From Candidatus Nanosyncoccus alces (GTDB taxonomy: Bacteria > Patescibacteriota > Saccharimonadia > Saccharimonadales > Saccharimonadaceae), in the NCBI RefSeq assembly GCF_004138395.1, contig NZ_PRLM01000006.1:168759-232758 (forward strand): a DNA stretch of 64,000 bases, given 5' to 3'. The notes beneath the pieces were generated by a model. That model was not told the DNA's origin and searched no databases. It saw only the letters and a program-made list of their open reading frames with translations. A program made the position numbers and the translations under genes. Positions 35,471-43,740 of this stretch are shown piece after piece (position 1 is the first letter of the stretch; the number at the start of each line of letters is the position of its first letter).

Positions 35471-36343
35471 TCAATTCCGCTGAGCAATGCGTAGTTTAGC
35501 GCTGCGTGCTCGCGGGTTGATAACTAATTCCTGATTTTCCGCAGTAATTGGTTTTTTGGTAAGGATTTTCAGTTCAGATTCTTCGCCAAAACTGGATGCT
35601 TCCTTGAAATAATCCTTTACTAGCCGATCTTCTAGACTGTGGAAAGTAATAATTCCTAAGCGACCGTTTCTATTTAATAGCTTTGGCAGCAAAGGTAAAG
35701 TTTTTTCGATCTCACCGAGTTCATCGTTGACAGCGATTCGAATAGCTTGAAAGATGCGTGCGGCGGGATGAGTTTTACTGTACCTAGATTTACCGAGAAT
35801 GATGTCGGCAAGTTCTTTGGTGGTATGTATTGGTCGGTGGTGGACGATTTCGCGGGCTAGCATTTTTGCGCGACCAGGCTTTTCTTCGCCAAATCTCACA
35901 AAAATTTCTGTTAGTTCTCTTTCGCCATAAGTGTTAACAACCGTATCTGCCGTCAAAGCTTGACGCCTATCCATGCGCATATCTAGAGGCCCATCATGTT
36001 TAAACGAAAAACCTCTTTCTTCCATATCTAGTTGCGGAGAAGAAACTCCAAAATCTGCCAGTATCATATCAAAAGTTTTTCCACACTCGGCAAGCTGTAG
36101 CACTGCACCATAAAAGTCGGTATTTTTGATTTCAATGTCGCGGGGGAATTTCTGCTTTAAATAGTCCGCAGCAAACTCATCCCGATCTACCAAAACTGAA
36201 CCTTTAAACTGCCGTGTTACATCCAAAATTTCGCTAGCGTGTCCACCATAGCCTGCGGTCAAGTCTAAATAAGTTTTGCCCGGCCTGGGGTCAAGTCCTG
36301 CTAGAACTTCTGATAGTAATACAGGTGTATGTAGTTTCTTCAT
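35471..36343 (-). CDS. rsmH: 16S rRNA (cytosine-1402 N4) methyltransferase
   Basis: RsmH (MraW) methylates C1402 of 16S rRNA. 290 residues. The SAM site is YLDLTAGYGGHASEIL, followed by DFGVSSPQLDMEERGFSFKHDGPLDMRMD, which is the family signature, and the C-terminal GIITFHSLEDRLVKDYF. TATAAT (36350-36355, minus strand) ends 6 bases before the ATG, so the mRNA is predicted to be leaderless. It heads the division cluster. The box overlaps the edge of the structured element at 36360-36618. Confidence 0.95.
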   Translation of the reverse strand: MKKLHTPVLLSEVLAGLDPRPGKTYLDLTAGYGGHASEILDVTRQFKGSVLVDRDEFAADYLKQKFPRDIEIKNTDFYGAVLQLAECGKTFDMILADFGVSSPQLDMEERGFSFKHDGPLDMRMDRRQALTADTVVNTYGERELTEIFVRFGEEKPGRAKMLAREIVHHRPIHTTKELADIILGKSRYSKTHPAARIFQAIRIAVNDELGEIEKTLPLLPKLLNRNGRLGIITFHSLEDRLVKDYFKEASSFGEESELKILTKKPITAENQELVINPRARSAKLRIAQRN

Positions 36344-36359
36344 GCATTAATTATATAAC

Positions 36360-36618
36360 GTTTGAGATCGTTCAACTAGAAACTTAGCGGGTTTGTTTCT
36401 GTTTGATTTTTGTTTACTCACAATATTATCCACCACAATTTGATTTACACGAAGTAAATCACACATTGTAGCCGTTGAGAGACTTATTGTGTTTGGTCTT
36501 TCGACCCTCATAGAGTTTTATTGGGAGGTGTGTTTTAAGGAAAGAGCGCACGATTTTGGTTTCGCATCTCGCTTGAATTTTAATGCGCGCTAGAGCTCCT
36601 AGTTGGTCGATCTCAAAC
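36360..36618. ncRNA. Structured element closed by a 20-bp terminal stem
   Basis: Bases 36360-36379 and 36599-36618 are inverted repeats (GTTTGAGATCG with CGATCTCAAAC, then CAACTAG/CTAGTTG with two mismatches between). Inside are AGAAAC/GTTTCT, GATTTAC/GTAAATC with outer ACAAT/ATTGT, and GGTC/GACC hairpins. On the plus strand the closing stem is followed by T6, as for a small-RNA gene, but I see no clear plus promoter. On the minus strand it would be a long leader upstream of rsmH. Strand and identity are open. It does not show RNase P, tmRNA or SRP motifs. Confidence 0.45.
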
Positions 36619-36624
36619 TTTTTT

Positions 36625-36962
36625 AATGTACGACTTTTTGTTTAGCGTTTTTGTTTATTTATTCGCTGATTTAAGTTTATGATAATTTTTCACAAAATGC
36701 AAGAGCTTTTTTGGACTTTTTTGTGCATGTAGTTTTTCGCATGTGTGGAAAACTTCCCTGTTAATTTCCCGAACAGGGCCTGGTTGATTTTTGGCCGGTT
36801 TGTGGTGTAATAACCGAACATAGTTTTGTATCTTGTTTTTATAGTAATTCCCTATCAAAAATGGCCCCGAAGCCGGTTTTTTGTAAGTATTATTACTCTA
36901 AGAACAATCTAACCATAGCATAGCCATGTGATATAATTAAGAAAAATAAGTGGAGAAAATTC
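36625..36962. other. AT-rich gene-free stretch
   Basis: About 340 bases, T-rich on the plus strand, with one DnaA-box-like TTTTCCACA (minus strand, near 36740) and TATAAT near 36932 serving the next gene. A weak minus-strand frame at 36655-36858 has a TTG start and no RBS and is not called. Confidence 0.4.
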
Positions 36963-37949
36963 ATGGAAAATACTGGTGAGCCGTTTGATGTCTTTCTTTG
37001 GGCGAACGAAATCGATGAAGTAAAAAATAATGTGTCGGCAGAGCTGTTTTTGTTTAACAAAAATTACACGCCGTACAAGATAAAGTATTCGGATAAGTTG
37101 ACTGGCGCGGTAAAATCAATGTTCGTGCAAGAGGCAGTACATTATATTATCGAAGAGGCCGATAAAGGCTTAGAAGTGCGCGATTATGAGCGGGCTGACG
37201 GTGAAGAAAAAGTGATTTATCGCACTTCCCTTCCTAAGGTTGGCCGGGCCGAAACTTTGATCCACCTGATTGAAAATGAGTATAAAGATATTGATTATTT
37301 CTCAGAGAATGAGTATGACTTTAAAAAAGTAAAAGGTATTATTGCCAAATTTACCTACCCGGGAGGCGATGAAGGCACCAAGACTTTTTATATCGCTAAG
37401 TTGCTGCCGGCGTCTTCAGCACTAAAAGGCGCTTCGTCTTGGGAGATCAATGGCGAAAGCTTTGAGCCGTTTTCGGCCGAGATTGCTCTAAAGATGCCAG
37501 AAGACAACCAAGTGGCGATAGTGGATGGTACGATTATCGTGTTTAACCAGGCAAAGTTTGAGAATTTGTTCCAGTATGATTACAAGTCGCAAGTAATTGC
37601 TGAGGCGAAGGCAAAGGAATTGACTGAGAAGTATAAGCTATCTTTTGCGGAAGGGCTGACATTAGATGTCCTGCTAGCGGATAAAAAGCCGATTTTAAAA
37701 AAGGTGCAGGCGATGGACATCGCTGAGGAGATGCCGCAAGATAAATTACTAGACTATGCTGATGAAATGCAGTTAGAATTAATGACCGATGATGATGGTT
37801 CGATTATTATCATGGACGATAAAGATCTTACAATGTTTGTAAATTTGTTAAACGAAGATTATTATGTATCGCCAGTAAATGGCAAGCGTTACGAGATTAA
37901 ATCTAAGAAGTTACTAGGCGAGCCGGATGGCGAGCCGCCACGCGGATAA
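36963..37949 (+). CDS. DUF4868 (KwaB-like) protein
   Basis: A 328-residue acidic protein that looks like the DUF4868 family, which includes KwaB of the Kiwa anti-phage system. The supporting region is FYIAKLLPASSALKG, AIVDGTIIVFNQAKFENLFQ and YKSQVIAEAKAKELTEKYKL, after a mixed alpha/beta N-terminal half. No KwaA-like membrane partner lies next to it: the neighbours are a CYTH protein and rsmH. Many DUF4868 proteins occur alone. TATAAT lies about 30 bases upstream with GTGGAG before the ATG. Assignment is from memory of the family pattern. Confidence 0.6.
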   Translation: MENTGEPFDVFLWANEIDEVKNNVSAELFLFNKNYTPYKIKYSDKLTGAVKSMFVQEAVHYIIEEADKGLEVRDYERADGEEKVIYRTSLPKVGRAETLIHLIENEYKDIDYFSENEYDFKKVKGIIAKFTYPGGDEGTKTFYIAKLLPASSALKGASSWEINGESFEPFSAEIALKMPEDNQVAIVDGTIIVFNQAKFENLFQYDYKSQVIAEAKAKELTEKYKLSFAEGLTLDVLLADKKPILKKVQAMDIAEEMPQDKLLDYADEMQLELMTDDDGSIIIMDDKDLTMFVNLLNEDYYVSPVNGKRYEIKSKKLLGEPDGEPPRG

Positions 37950-37954
37950 TAGTT

Positions 37955-38494
37955 TTAATTGTTTTTTAGTTCGAAATAGGAGTCGTCTACGAAGTTGGTT
38001 TCGTTGAGAGTCTCAAAAGTTTTCTTAAGATCTTCCCTAGCGGCGGCAACAGAGTCGTCTTGGCCTAGGTTGGACTCAATTTTGGCGTAGTAACCGCTTC
38101 TGCCATCAATTTTATCTAGATAAATGTAGGTGTCTTCACCCATTTTTAGCTCTTGGCGACGACGAGATACTTCGCCGACCAGTTTGAAGCCAAGTTGCAA
38201 AATGATATTCACGGTGTTTTGGTAATCTTTGATGCTGGTTTCTTCTACCACATCTATGCCAGAGTCTTCAATGTGACGACGAAGTATAAGCGAATACTTG
38301 GGCGGCTTATCTACTGCTTTCATTTCGGTGCGCATTACTAGACGTGGAAGATTCATTCCTCTCTTATAACCACGCGGTGTATAAACTCGGTCGTGCTGCC
38401 AATAGATGGCGCTAAAGTCTAGGTCGATGTCAGAAAGTTTATCCTCAAATTTGTCCCGGCTAGATAATTTACATTTTAAGATTACCTTTTTCAT
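37955..38494 (-). CDS. CYTH-domain (triphosphate tunnel) protein
   Basis: A 179-residue CYTH-type protein of the family that includes class IV adenylate cyclase and thiamine triphosphatase. It shows the pattern of charged strands expected for a triphosphate tunnel: KVILKCKLSSRDKFEDKL, YSLILRRHIEDSG, SRRRQELKMGEDTYIYLDKI and YYAKIESNLGQD. The classical N-terminal ExExK is changed to KVILKCK, so the catalytic metal site may be altered. TATAAT (38501-38506, minus) ends 6 bases before the ATG: a leaderless start. It converges on the DUF4868 gene with a 5-base gap. Confidence 0.7.
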   Translation of the reverse strand: MKKVILKCKLSSRDKFEDKLSDIDLDFSAIYWQHDRVYTPRGYKRGMNLPRLVMRTEMKAVDKPPKYSLILRRHIEDSGIDVVEETSIKDYQNTVNIILQLGFKLVGEVSRRRQELKMGEDTYIYLDKIDGRSGYYAKIESNLGQDDSVAAAREDLKKTFETLNETNFVDDSYFELKNN

Positions 38495-38524
38495 AGGCTA
38501 ATTATAGCATATTTACGTCGGGGG

Positions 38525-38554
38525 TTGACTTTCTAAAACTACCATGACTATACT
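38525..38554 (+). promoter_or_regulatory. Promoter of a small orphan unit
   Basis: TTGACT (38525-38530), 18-base spacer, TATACT (38549-38554). It is divergent from the leaderless CYTH promoter. Confidence 0.65.
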
Positions 38555-38687
38555 ATGTGCGGGTTGGCTTCGGAGTTTAATGGGTTATAGATTCACAAAC
38601 TCTATAGTTTAGGTTTTGCGGTTGTGTGAGGATTCATTAAACGGTTATTCTAGGCAGACTAGGATTCTAGGAAAGGAGTGATAGAAA

Positions 38688-38759
38688 ATGACCATACGGA
38701 TTAATCTGCTATGTATCGTCTTTCCGGGCAGGAAACGCCGAAGTAAAAAATCTAGCTAG
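38688..38759 (+). CDS. Candidate 23-residue peptide with basic tail
   Basis: An ATG with GGAAAGGAGTGATAGAAA upstream opens 23 codons: hydrophobic start MTIRINLLCIVFPG, then a basic tail (RKRRSKKSS). The unit has its own promoter (38525-38554), a leader of about 125 bases and a terminator at 38790-38820. A 9-bp stem with one mismatch (CTAGCTAGC / GCTAACTAG) covers the stop codon. It may be a small membrane-active or regulatory peptide, or the RNA itself may be the product. The unit at 40811-41096 has the same plan. Confidence 0.5.
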   Translation: MTIRINLLCIVFPGRKRRSKKSS

Positions 38760-38789
38760 CCGCCAAGGCTAACTAGACAACCCAAACTT

Positions 38790-38821
38790 AGAGAAGTTTT
38801 CCTAGAGGACTTCTCTTTTTA
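38790..38821 (+). terminator. Intrinsic terminator
   Basis: AGAGAAGT (38790-38797) pairs with ACTTCTCT (38809-38816), then T5. Confidence 0.88.
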
Positions 38822-38834
38822 TGCTTTAATTTTA

Positions 38835-40457
38835 TCACGAAATTAATTCTATGTCTACTATCCTGGCTTCTACAGATTTCACACCATTGAAATCGTTTTT
38901 CATTAGTTTGACTAGCGGGACAACTTTATCTTCCGGAGTAAGGGCGATCCACTGCTCAGACGCATAGAAAGCAACGAGCTTAAGGCTGTTGCCTTTTTTG
39001 TCTCTTATATCTAGGCGCAGGTGGTTCCGCTCGGCGCCCATACGGGATATATTAACAATATCTACTTCTGGCAAACGGAAAATCGGTTCTTCGTTCCCTG
39101 GCCCGAAAGGCTCTAAAAGTTTAAGCTCATCGAGGAATTGGAGAGATAGGTCGGCCAAATTTAGGACATCCAAATCAGCACGTTGTCTGAGATGTTCTTC
39201 TTGGTTGGTAAGGTGTAGACTTTTGTAATATTCATTGATTCTCTCACGAAATTCGTAGAGTTTTTTGCCATCTACTCGCACGCCAGCAGCACCAGCGTGT
39301 CCACCGCCACCGATGATTGAATCTTTGGCAAAATTAAGCGCTTTGGCCAAGTTAAAGTCGCCAAAACTTCGACCAGACCCCTTGAAAATACCGTTTTCTA
39401 CTTCTGATAGCGCAAAAGCAGGGCGATGATAATCCTCCAGTAGACGGCCAGCGATAATACCGAGAACGCCTTCATGCCAAGTACCGGTTTCTATAATTAC
39501 TGGGTCATCTGACACGCCGTGGGCAGAAATTTCTTTCATAGCGGTTTGCTGCTCAGCTTTACGCTTTTTGTTGAGTTCTTCTAGTTGTTCAGCTAATGTA
39601 GCAGCCTCGGTAGGCGAAGTAGACCGAAGCAGGCTAAGTGATAGATCAGCAGATTGAAGGCGGCCAGCGGCGTTGAGCCGAGGGCCAATCTGAAAGCCGA
39701 TGCTTTCGGCGGTCAAACTCTTTACTCGGGCTTTAGACATTAATTCCTTCAGACCGGCGCGGCGAGTTTTAGCTAGGACTTTTACGCCATAGTAACCAAG
39801 GATGCGGTTTTCGCCAGTAAAAAGCATATTGTCGCAAATAGTGCCAATTAGCACTAAATCTAGTAGCCATTTTTCTTGACCGTCGGAGATTATACCTTTT
39901 TTTACCAAGCCTTGCGCCACCTTGAAAGCTACGCCTACACCGGCCAAATCCCTTAACCCATTTATAGCGGTAAAATCTGGACGCTTGGGGTTAACCACCG
40001 CTACGGCTTCGGGCAGAGTGTCGCCGCATTCGTGGTGATCCGTAACGATGGTGTCTATATTCAAAGTATTTAACTCGTCGATAATAGCGTGGTTGCGTGA
40101 GCCGCAATCTACCGTAATCACCAAGCTGGCCCCCTGTTTTTTGGCGCGGGCGATGAGGCGCGAGCTCATGCCATAGCCATCGGTGAAACGGTCTGGCAGC
40201 ATAATATCTATATTTTCAGGTTTGATGCCAGCCAAAGTGAGCGTATCTGCCATCACGGTGCTAGCTGTAACACCGTCTACATCATAGTCGCCATAAATCA
40301 GGATTTTTTCGCCGGTTTGTGTGGCTTGGGTGATACGTTCTACTGCTTTTTCCAAGTCTGGTAACAGATATGGGTCGGTGAGATCTTCGTATTTCGGGTG
40401 TAAAAAATCGCTGCCCAGCCCGCGTTTTTCCAGCAAGCGTTCAAATAATTTACTCAT
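38835..40457 (-). CDS. recJ: Single-stranded-DNA exonuclease RecJ
   Basis: RecJ, a 5'-3' single-strand exonuclease for recombination and repair. 540 residues, near normal. DHH-family motifs: ILIYGDYDVDGVTAST, LVITVDCGSRNHAI, TIVTDHHECGD, and the DHHA1 motif GGGGHAGAAGVRVDG. A C-terminal OB-like domain follows. It starts 2 bases after the upstream winged-helix gene, so the two form an operon from a TATAAT near 40765. Confidence 0.93.
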   Translation of the reverse strand: MSKLFERLLEKRGLGSDFLHPKYEDLTDPYLLPDLEKAVERITQATQTGEKILIYGDYDVDGVTASTVMADTLTLAGIKPENIDIMLPDRFTDGYGMSSRLIARAKKQGASLVITVDCGSRNHAIIDELNTLNIDTIVTDHHECGDTLPEAVAVVNPKRPDFTAINGLRDLAGVGVAFKVAQGLVKKGIISDGQEKWLLDLVLIGTICDNMLFTGENRILGYYGVKVLAKTRRAGLKELMSKARVKSLTAESIGFQIGPRLNAAGRLQSADLSLSLLRSTSPTEAATLAEQLEELNKKRKAEQQTAMKEISAHGVSDDPVIIETGTWHEGVLGIIAGRLLEDYHRPAFALSEVENGIFKGSGRSFGDFNLAKALNFAKDSIIGGGGHAGAAGVRVDGKKLYEFRERINEYYKSLHLTNQEEHLRQRADLDVLNLADLSLQFLDELKLLEPFGPGNEEPIFRLPEVDIVNISRMGAERNHLRLDIRDKKGNSLKLVAFYASEQWIALTPEDKVVPLVKLMKNDFNGVKSVEARIVDIELIS

Positions 40458-40458
40458 T

Positions 40459-40749
40459 TTAACCTATGGTTTTGCTCGGCTTGCTGCCCTTCTGACTCTT
40501 AATGACGATACTTTGAAGCTCTTTTAAGATTGGGAATTGCTTGTTGGTTTGGTAGATTTTGGTCTTACCTTTTTTGGTAACAATGAGGAATTTGCCCTCA
40601 GCCATGCGATTTAGTTCCCTCTGAATGTTACCGGGGTCCTCTTTAATAAGTTTGGCGAGGCCACGTACATGGGTCTTAAAATCTGGATACTTAGCAAAAA
40701 CCACAATAATTTTACGGCGCACCCGAGAAGTGACAAATATATCTAACAT
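40459..40749 (-). CDS. Winged-helix DNA-binding protein
   Basis: A 96-residue winged helix-turn-helix protein of the ArsR/MarR size class. FVTSRVRRKIIVVFAKYPD is helix 1, THVRGLAKLIKEDPGNIQRELNRM the HTH, and GKFLIVTKKGKTKIYQTN the wing. There is no cysteine sensor pair. GCGAGGTAAT precedes the ATG, and TGC-TATAAT near 40765 lies about 20 bases upstream. It is cotranscribed with recJ; an autoregulatory role is possible but not shown. Confidence 0.75.
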   Translation of the reverse strand: MLDIFVTSRVRRKIIVVFAKYPDFKTHVRGLAKLIKEDPGNIQRELNRMAEGKFLIVTKKGKTKIYQTNKQFPILKELQSIVIKSQKGSKPSKTIG

Positions 40750-40815
40750 ATTACCTCGCTTAATTCTCTCTATTATAGCACGAAAATGGTAAATTTTACA
40801 ACGTTTTATCTAAAA

Positions 40816-40844
40816 ACCGCCCTCAGGCCGAGCCTTTGGGCGGT
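40816..40844 (-). terminator. Intrinsic terminator of a small orphan unit
   Basis: Minus strand: ACCGCCC (40838-40844) pairs with GGGCGGT (40816-40822), followed by T5. Confidence 0.85.
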
Positions 40845-40916
40845 TACCTGGCGGGTTGGGCGAATTTGGCTTGACTTTTTATAGTCTTAGAGTTACAATT
40901 TAGCTAAGTTCTTGGA

Positions 40917-40991
40917 TTATCGCTTCCTTCTGGGAGCGATTTTCAATTTTACTGTTACGCGCAATCGTCCCAGACATATTGAAAGTTTCAT
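40917..40991 (-). CDS. Candidate 24-residue basic peptide
   Basis: An ATG at 40989-40991 with AAGGAGAG 11 bases upstream opens 24 codons (starts MKLSICLGRLRV, ends IAPRRKR) to a TAA at 40917-40919. It lies in its own unit: promoter 41068-41096, leader of about 70 bases, terminator at 40816-40844. A 6-bp hairpin (ATCGCT/AGCGAT) covers the end of the ORF. Hydrophobic start plus Arg/Lys tail is the same layout as the 38688 peptide. Confidence 0.5.
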   Translation of the reverse strand: MKLSICLGRLRVTVKLKIAPRRKR

Positions 40992-41067
40992 CGCAAAGAA
41001 CTCTCCTTTCTACCGCCAGATTATTAAGGTAAATTCTACTCCTTTCTTACCGAAATTCGCTTGGGGT

Positions 41068-41096
41068 ATTGTAGTATAGGCAAGCGTAAATTTCAA
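41068..41096 (-). promoter_or_regulatory. Promoter of the 40917 unit
   Basis: Minus strand: TTGAAA (41091-41096), 17-base spacer, TACAAT (41068-41073). Confidence 0.7.
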
Positions 41097-41145
41097 CCCA
41101 CTAGGAGCTAAGACCCACACGTGAAGAGTAGTGTATAATATAGGT

Positions 41146-43089
41146 ATGTTTTATGAGGTGATACCAGGGAAGGTATTTGGCAAGGGAGATATTTTGACCT
41201 ATACCTATGACGGTTCCCTGGTGCCGGGGCAGATAGTGGAAGTTCCGCTGGGGCGTAGCAAAGCGGTAGGAGTGGTTAGTAAAAAAGTTGCACAACCGAA
41301 TTTTGCTACCAAGCCGGTTACGAAAGTTTTGTATTCAAGACCATTGCCGGCACATCTAGTTACTACGGCAAAGTTTGTGGCGGATTACTATCAAGTACCG
41401 CTAGCTAGCACTCTAAGTTTGATACTGCCAAATGGGGTAGCCAAGAAGCGCCGTAAAACCGAACAAATGTTCGGGAGTGTAAGAAAAACCGAACATACTA
41501 AACATTTGTCGCAAATTCCGTTAAATCAGGCCCAGAAAAAGGCTCTAGAAGACCTTTATCAGGCCCCAGGAGCCACAAAGTTGCTGCATGGCGTGACTGG
41601 AAGCGGCAAAACCAATATATATCTCAGAATGGCTAAAAATGCCCTTCTAGGGCAAAAATCTACTATACTTCTGGTCCCAGAAATAGCTCTTACTGGACAA
41701 CTTGTTCGGGTTTTTGAAGAACACTTTGGTAATAAGGTGGTACTGATACATTCTCGTCAGACCGAAGCTGAGCGACACTTAATATTTGATTCCTTACTAG
41801 AAGCTGCTGGACCAAAAATCGTAATTGGGCCGCGGTCCGCGCTTTTTGCACCTCTAAAAGACTTGGGTCTGATTATTGTAGACGAGGCACACGAAGGAGC
41901 TTACCATCAGGAAAACGCGCCAAAATACTCGGCGATTAGAGTGGCAAGTTTTATGGCTAGTCAGCTGAGGGCTGATTTAATCTTAGGTTCAGCTACCCCT
42001 ACGGTAGAAGATTATTATTTGGCAGAGAAAAAGGGCGCCTTGGTAAAATTAACAGAGAAAGCAAAGTCTACCGTAGCAGAACCTGAAATAAAGATAATAG
42101 ATTTAAAAAACAGGGATAAATTTGGCAAGAGTAGATATTTTGCTGATCCCCTGCTATCCGCAATAAGAAAAAACCTAGAGCAGGGGCGACAAACGCTGAT
42201 TTTTCATAATCGTAGAGGTTCGTCACCCCTGACAATCTGTGAAAATTGTGGCGAAGAAATAATCTGCCCAAACTGTTTCTTGCCTTTAACGCTACATGCA
42301 GATAGTTATGAGTTAGCTTGCCATACTTGCGGATATCGGGAACGGGTGCCGATGAATTGTCCTAAATGTGGCGCACCAGGTTTAGTGCATAAGGGGTTTG
42401 GGACAAAACTTCTAGAGAGCGAGCTTAAAAAGCTCTTCCCTAGTGCGCGAATCAAGAGGTTTGATGCAGACAACAAGAAAGGTGAGAGCCTGGATGCAGT
42501 TTATACAGAGGTGCTTGAGGGTGAGATTGACATATTAGTGGGGACACAGACCTTAGCAAAGGGACTGGACTTACCGCGGTTAGCTACGGTAGGAGTAGCA
42601 CAAGCGGATGCGGGGCTGAATCTACCGGATTTTATGGCGGAGGAGCGGACTTTTCAGCTGATTACTCAGGTGATAGGGCGGGTAGGACGTGGGCATAGTG
42701 ATATAGCAGAGGTGTTTATTCAGACATTTCGGCCAGAGAACCCGGTGATAAAGATGGCGGCAACATCTGATTATGAAAGATTCTATGAACATACGATAAG
42801 AAAACGACGGGAAGCTGGGTTTCCGCCGTTCATGTTTGTAGCAAAGCTAGAGATCGCAATGAAAACCGAGTCGATAGTACTAAAAAAAGTGCGCGAAGTG
42901 GCTGCTACTTTAAGCAAAGATAAACGACTAATAGTCTCGCCACCAATGCCGGCGTTTCATGAGCGGACTAGCCGGGGTTACACCTGGCAGATTGTAGTGC
43001 GGGCAAAATCGCGTAAAGCATTGGTAAACGCATGCAGCAATTTAGATCCAAATTTTCGCGTAACTTTTGACCCAGTAGGTTTGTTGTAG
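41146..43089 (+). CDS. priA: Primosomal replication-restart helicase
   Basis: PriA, the helicase that restarts stalled forks. About 647 residues. HGVTGSGKTNIYLR is Walker A, LIIVDEAHEGAYHQE the DEAH box, and a paired zinc site follows (CENCGEEIICPNC, then CHTCGYRERVPMNCPKC). The C-terminal helicase motifs include GTQTLAKGLDLPRLATVGV and LITQVIGRVGRG. The start is the ATG at 41146: TATAAT (41134-41139) lies 6 bases before it, whereas the upstream GTG at 41131 would overlap the -10 box. The mRNA is predicted to be leaderless. Confidence 0.94.
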   Translation: MFYEVIPGKVFGKGDILTYTYDGSLVPGQIVEVPLGRSKAVGVVSKKVAQPNFATKPVTKVLYSRPLPAHLVTTAKFVADYYQVPLASTLSLILPNGVAKKRRKTEQMFGSVRKTEHTKHLSQIPLNQAQKKALEDLYQAPGATKLLHGVTGSGKTNIYLRMAKNALLGQKSTILLVPEIALTGQLVRVFEEHFGNKVVLIHSRQTEAERHLIFDSLLEAAGPKIVIGPRSALFAPLKDLGLIIVDEAHEGAYHQENAPKYSAIRVASFMASQLRADLILGSATPTVEDYYLAEKKGALVKLTEKAKSTVAEPEIKIIDLKNRDKFGKSRYFADPLLSAIRKNLEQGRQTLIFHNRRGSSPLTICENCGEEIICPNCFLPLTLHADSYELACHTCGYRERVPMNCPKCGAPGLVHKGFGTKLLESELKKLFPSARIKRFDADNKKGESLDAVYTEVLEGEIDILVGTQTLAKGLDLPRLATVGVAQADAGLNLPDFMAEERTFQLITQVIGRVGRGHSDIAEVFIQTFRPENPVIKMAATSDYERFYEHTIRKRREAGFPPFMFVAKLEIAMKTESIVLKKVREVAATLSKDKRLIVSPPMPAFHERTSRGYTWQIVVRAKSRKALVNACSNLDPNFRVTFDPVGLL

Positions 43090-43167
43090 AGACATTGGTC
43101 ATGAAAAAAGCTAGCAAATCTTTCCCTGTTATTTTGCGAAATATTCGTTCTGTGATATAATTAGCTT

Positions 43168-43740
43168 ATGAAAATAATTACCACGCCAGACCCACGGTTA
43201 AGACAGAAATCTGAAAAAGTTCATGAGATTGACGAAGAAATCCTTAAGATTATTGAGGATATGCGGAAACTTTCGTTAGGTTGGGAGAAGGAACACCCCT
43301 ATGAAATGTCGGCAGCGATGGCGGCACCTCAGATGGGCGTAAATAAGCGGATTATCATAGTACGTGACGACATGACAGACAAAGAGAAAGCTACTTTTAC
43401 GGCATTGATTAACCCCGAGATAATTAAAGCGGATGGCAAGATAAAAACAGATTTTGAAGGATGTTTGTCGGTGCCGTTTATCTACGGTAAAGTACCCCGA
43501 GCAACCAAAGTGCGAGTAAAAGCAAAACTAGAAGATGGTACAGAGGTACGGATCAAGGCCACTGACGAGTTAGCACGTACGCTACTGCATGAGATAGATC
43601 ACTTAGACGGCATTCTGTTCATAGACCATATCAAAGGAGTAAAAGACGCATTTTACGAGATGGATGACAAAGGCGATTTAAAGCCGGTGAACTACGACGA
43701 TAGAATCGCCAACAACAAAGAGCTGTTCCCTGATGAATAG
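43168..43740 (+). CDS. def: Peptide deformylase
   Basis: Peptide deformylase removes the N-formyl group from nascent proteins. 190 residues. The three family motifs are MSAAMAAPQMGVNKR, EGCLSVPFIYGKVPR (metal-binding Cys) and LLHEIDHLDGILFID (HExxH). Motif 1 has AxAAPQ where most have GxGxAAxQ. TGA-TATAAT (43156-43161) ends 6 bases before the ATG: leaderless. It overlaps fmt by 8 bases, the usual def-fmt pairing. Confidence 0.94.
   Translation: MKIITTPDPRLRQKSEKVHEIDEEILKIIEDMRKLSLGWEKEHPYEMSAAMAAPQMGVNKRIIIVRDDMTDKEKATFTALINPEIIKADGKIKTDFEGCLSVPFIYGKVPRATKVRVKAKLEDGTEVRIKATDELARTLLHEIDHLDGILFIDHIKGVKDAFYEMDDKGDLKPVNYDDRIANNKELFPDE

Noticed and set aside
36420..36750. Chromosomal origin of replication
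   Set aside because: One DnaA-box-like site in AT-rich DNA, but no cluster of boxes and no dnaA or dnaN nearby.
36655..36858. Minus-strand frame of 67 codons
   Set aside because: TTG start without RBS in AT-rich DNA; the lysine-rich content is what AT-rich DNA gives by chance.
41131..41145. GTG at 41131 as priA start
   Set aside because: It overlaps the -10 box; the ATG at 41146 fits the six-base leaderless spacing shared with ten other genes.
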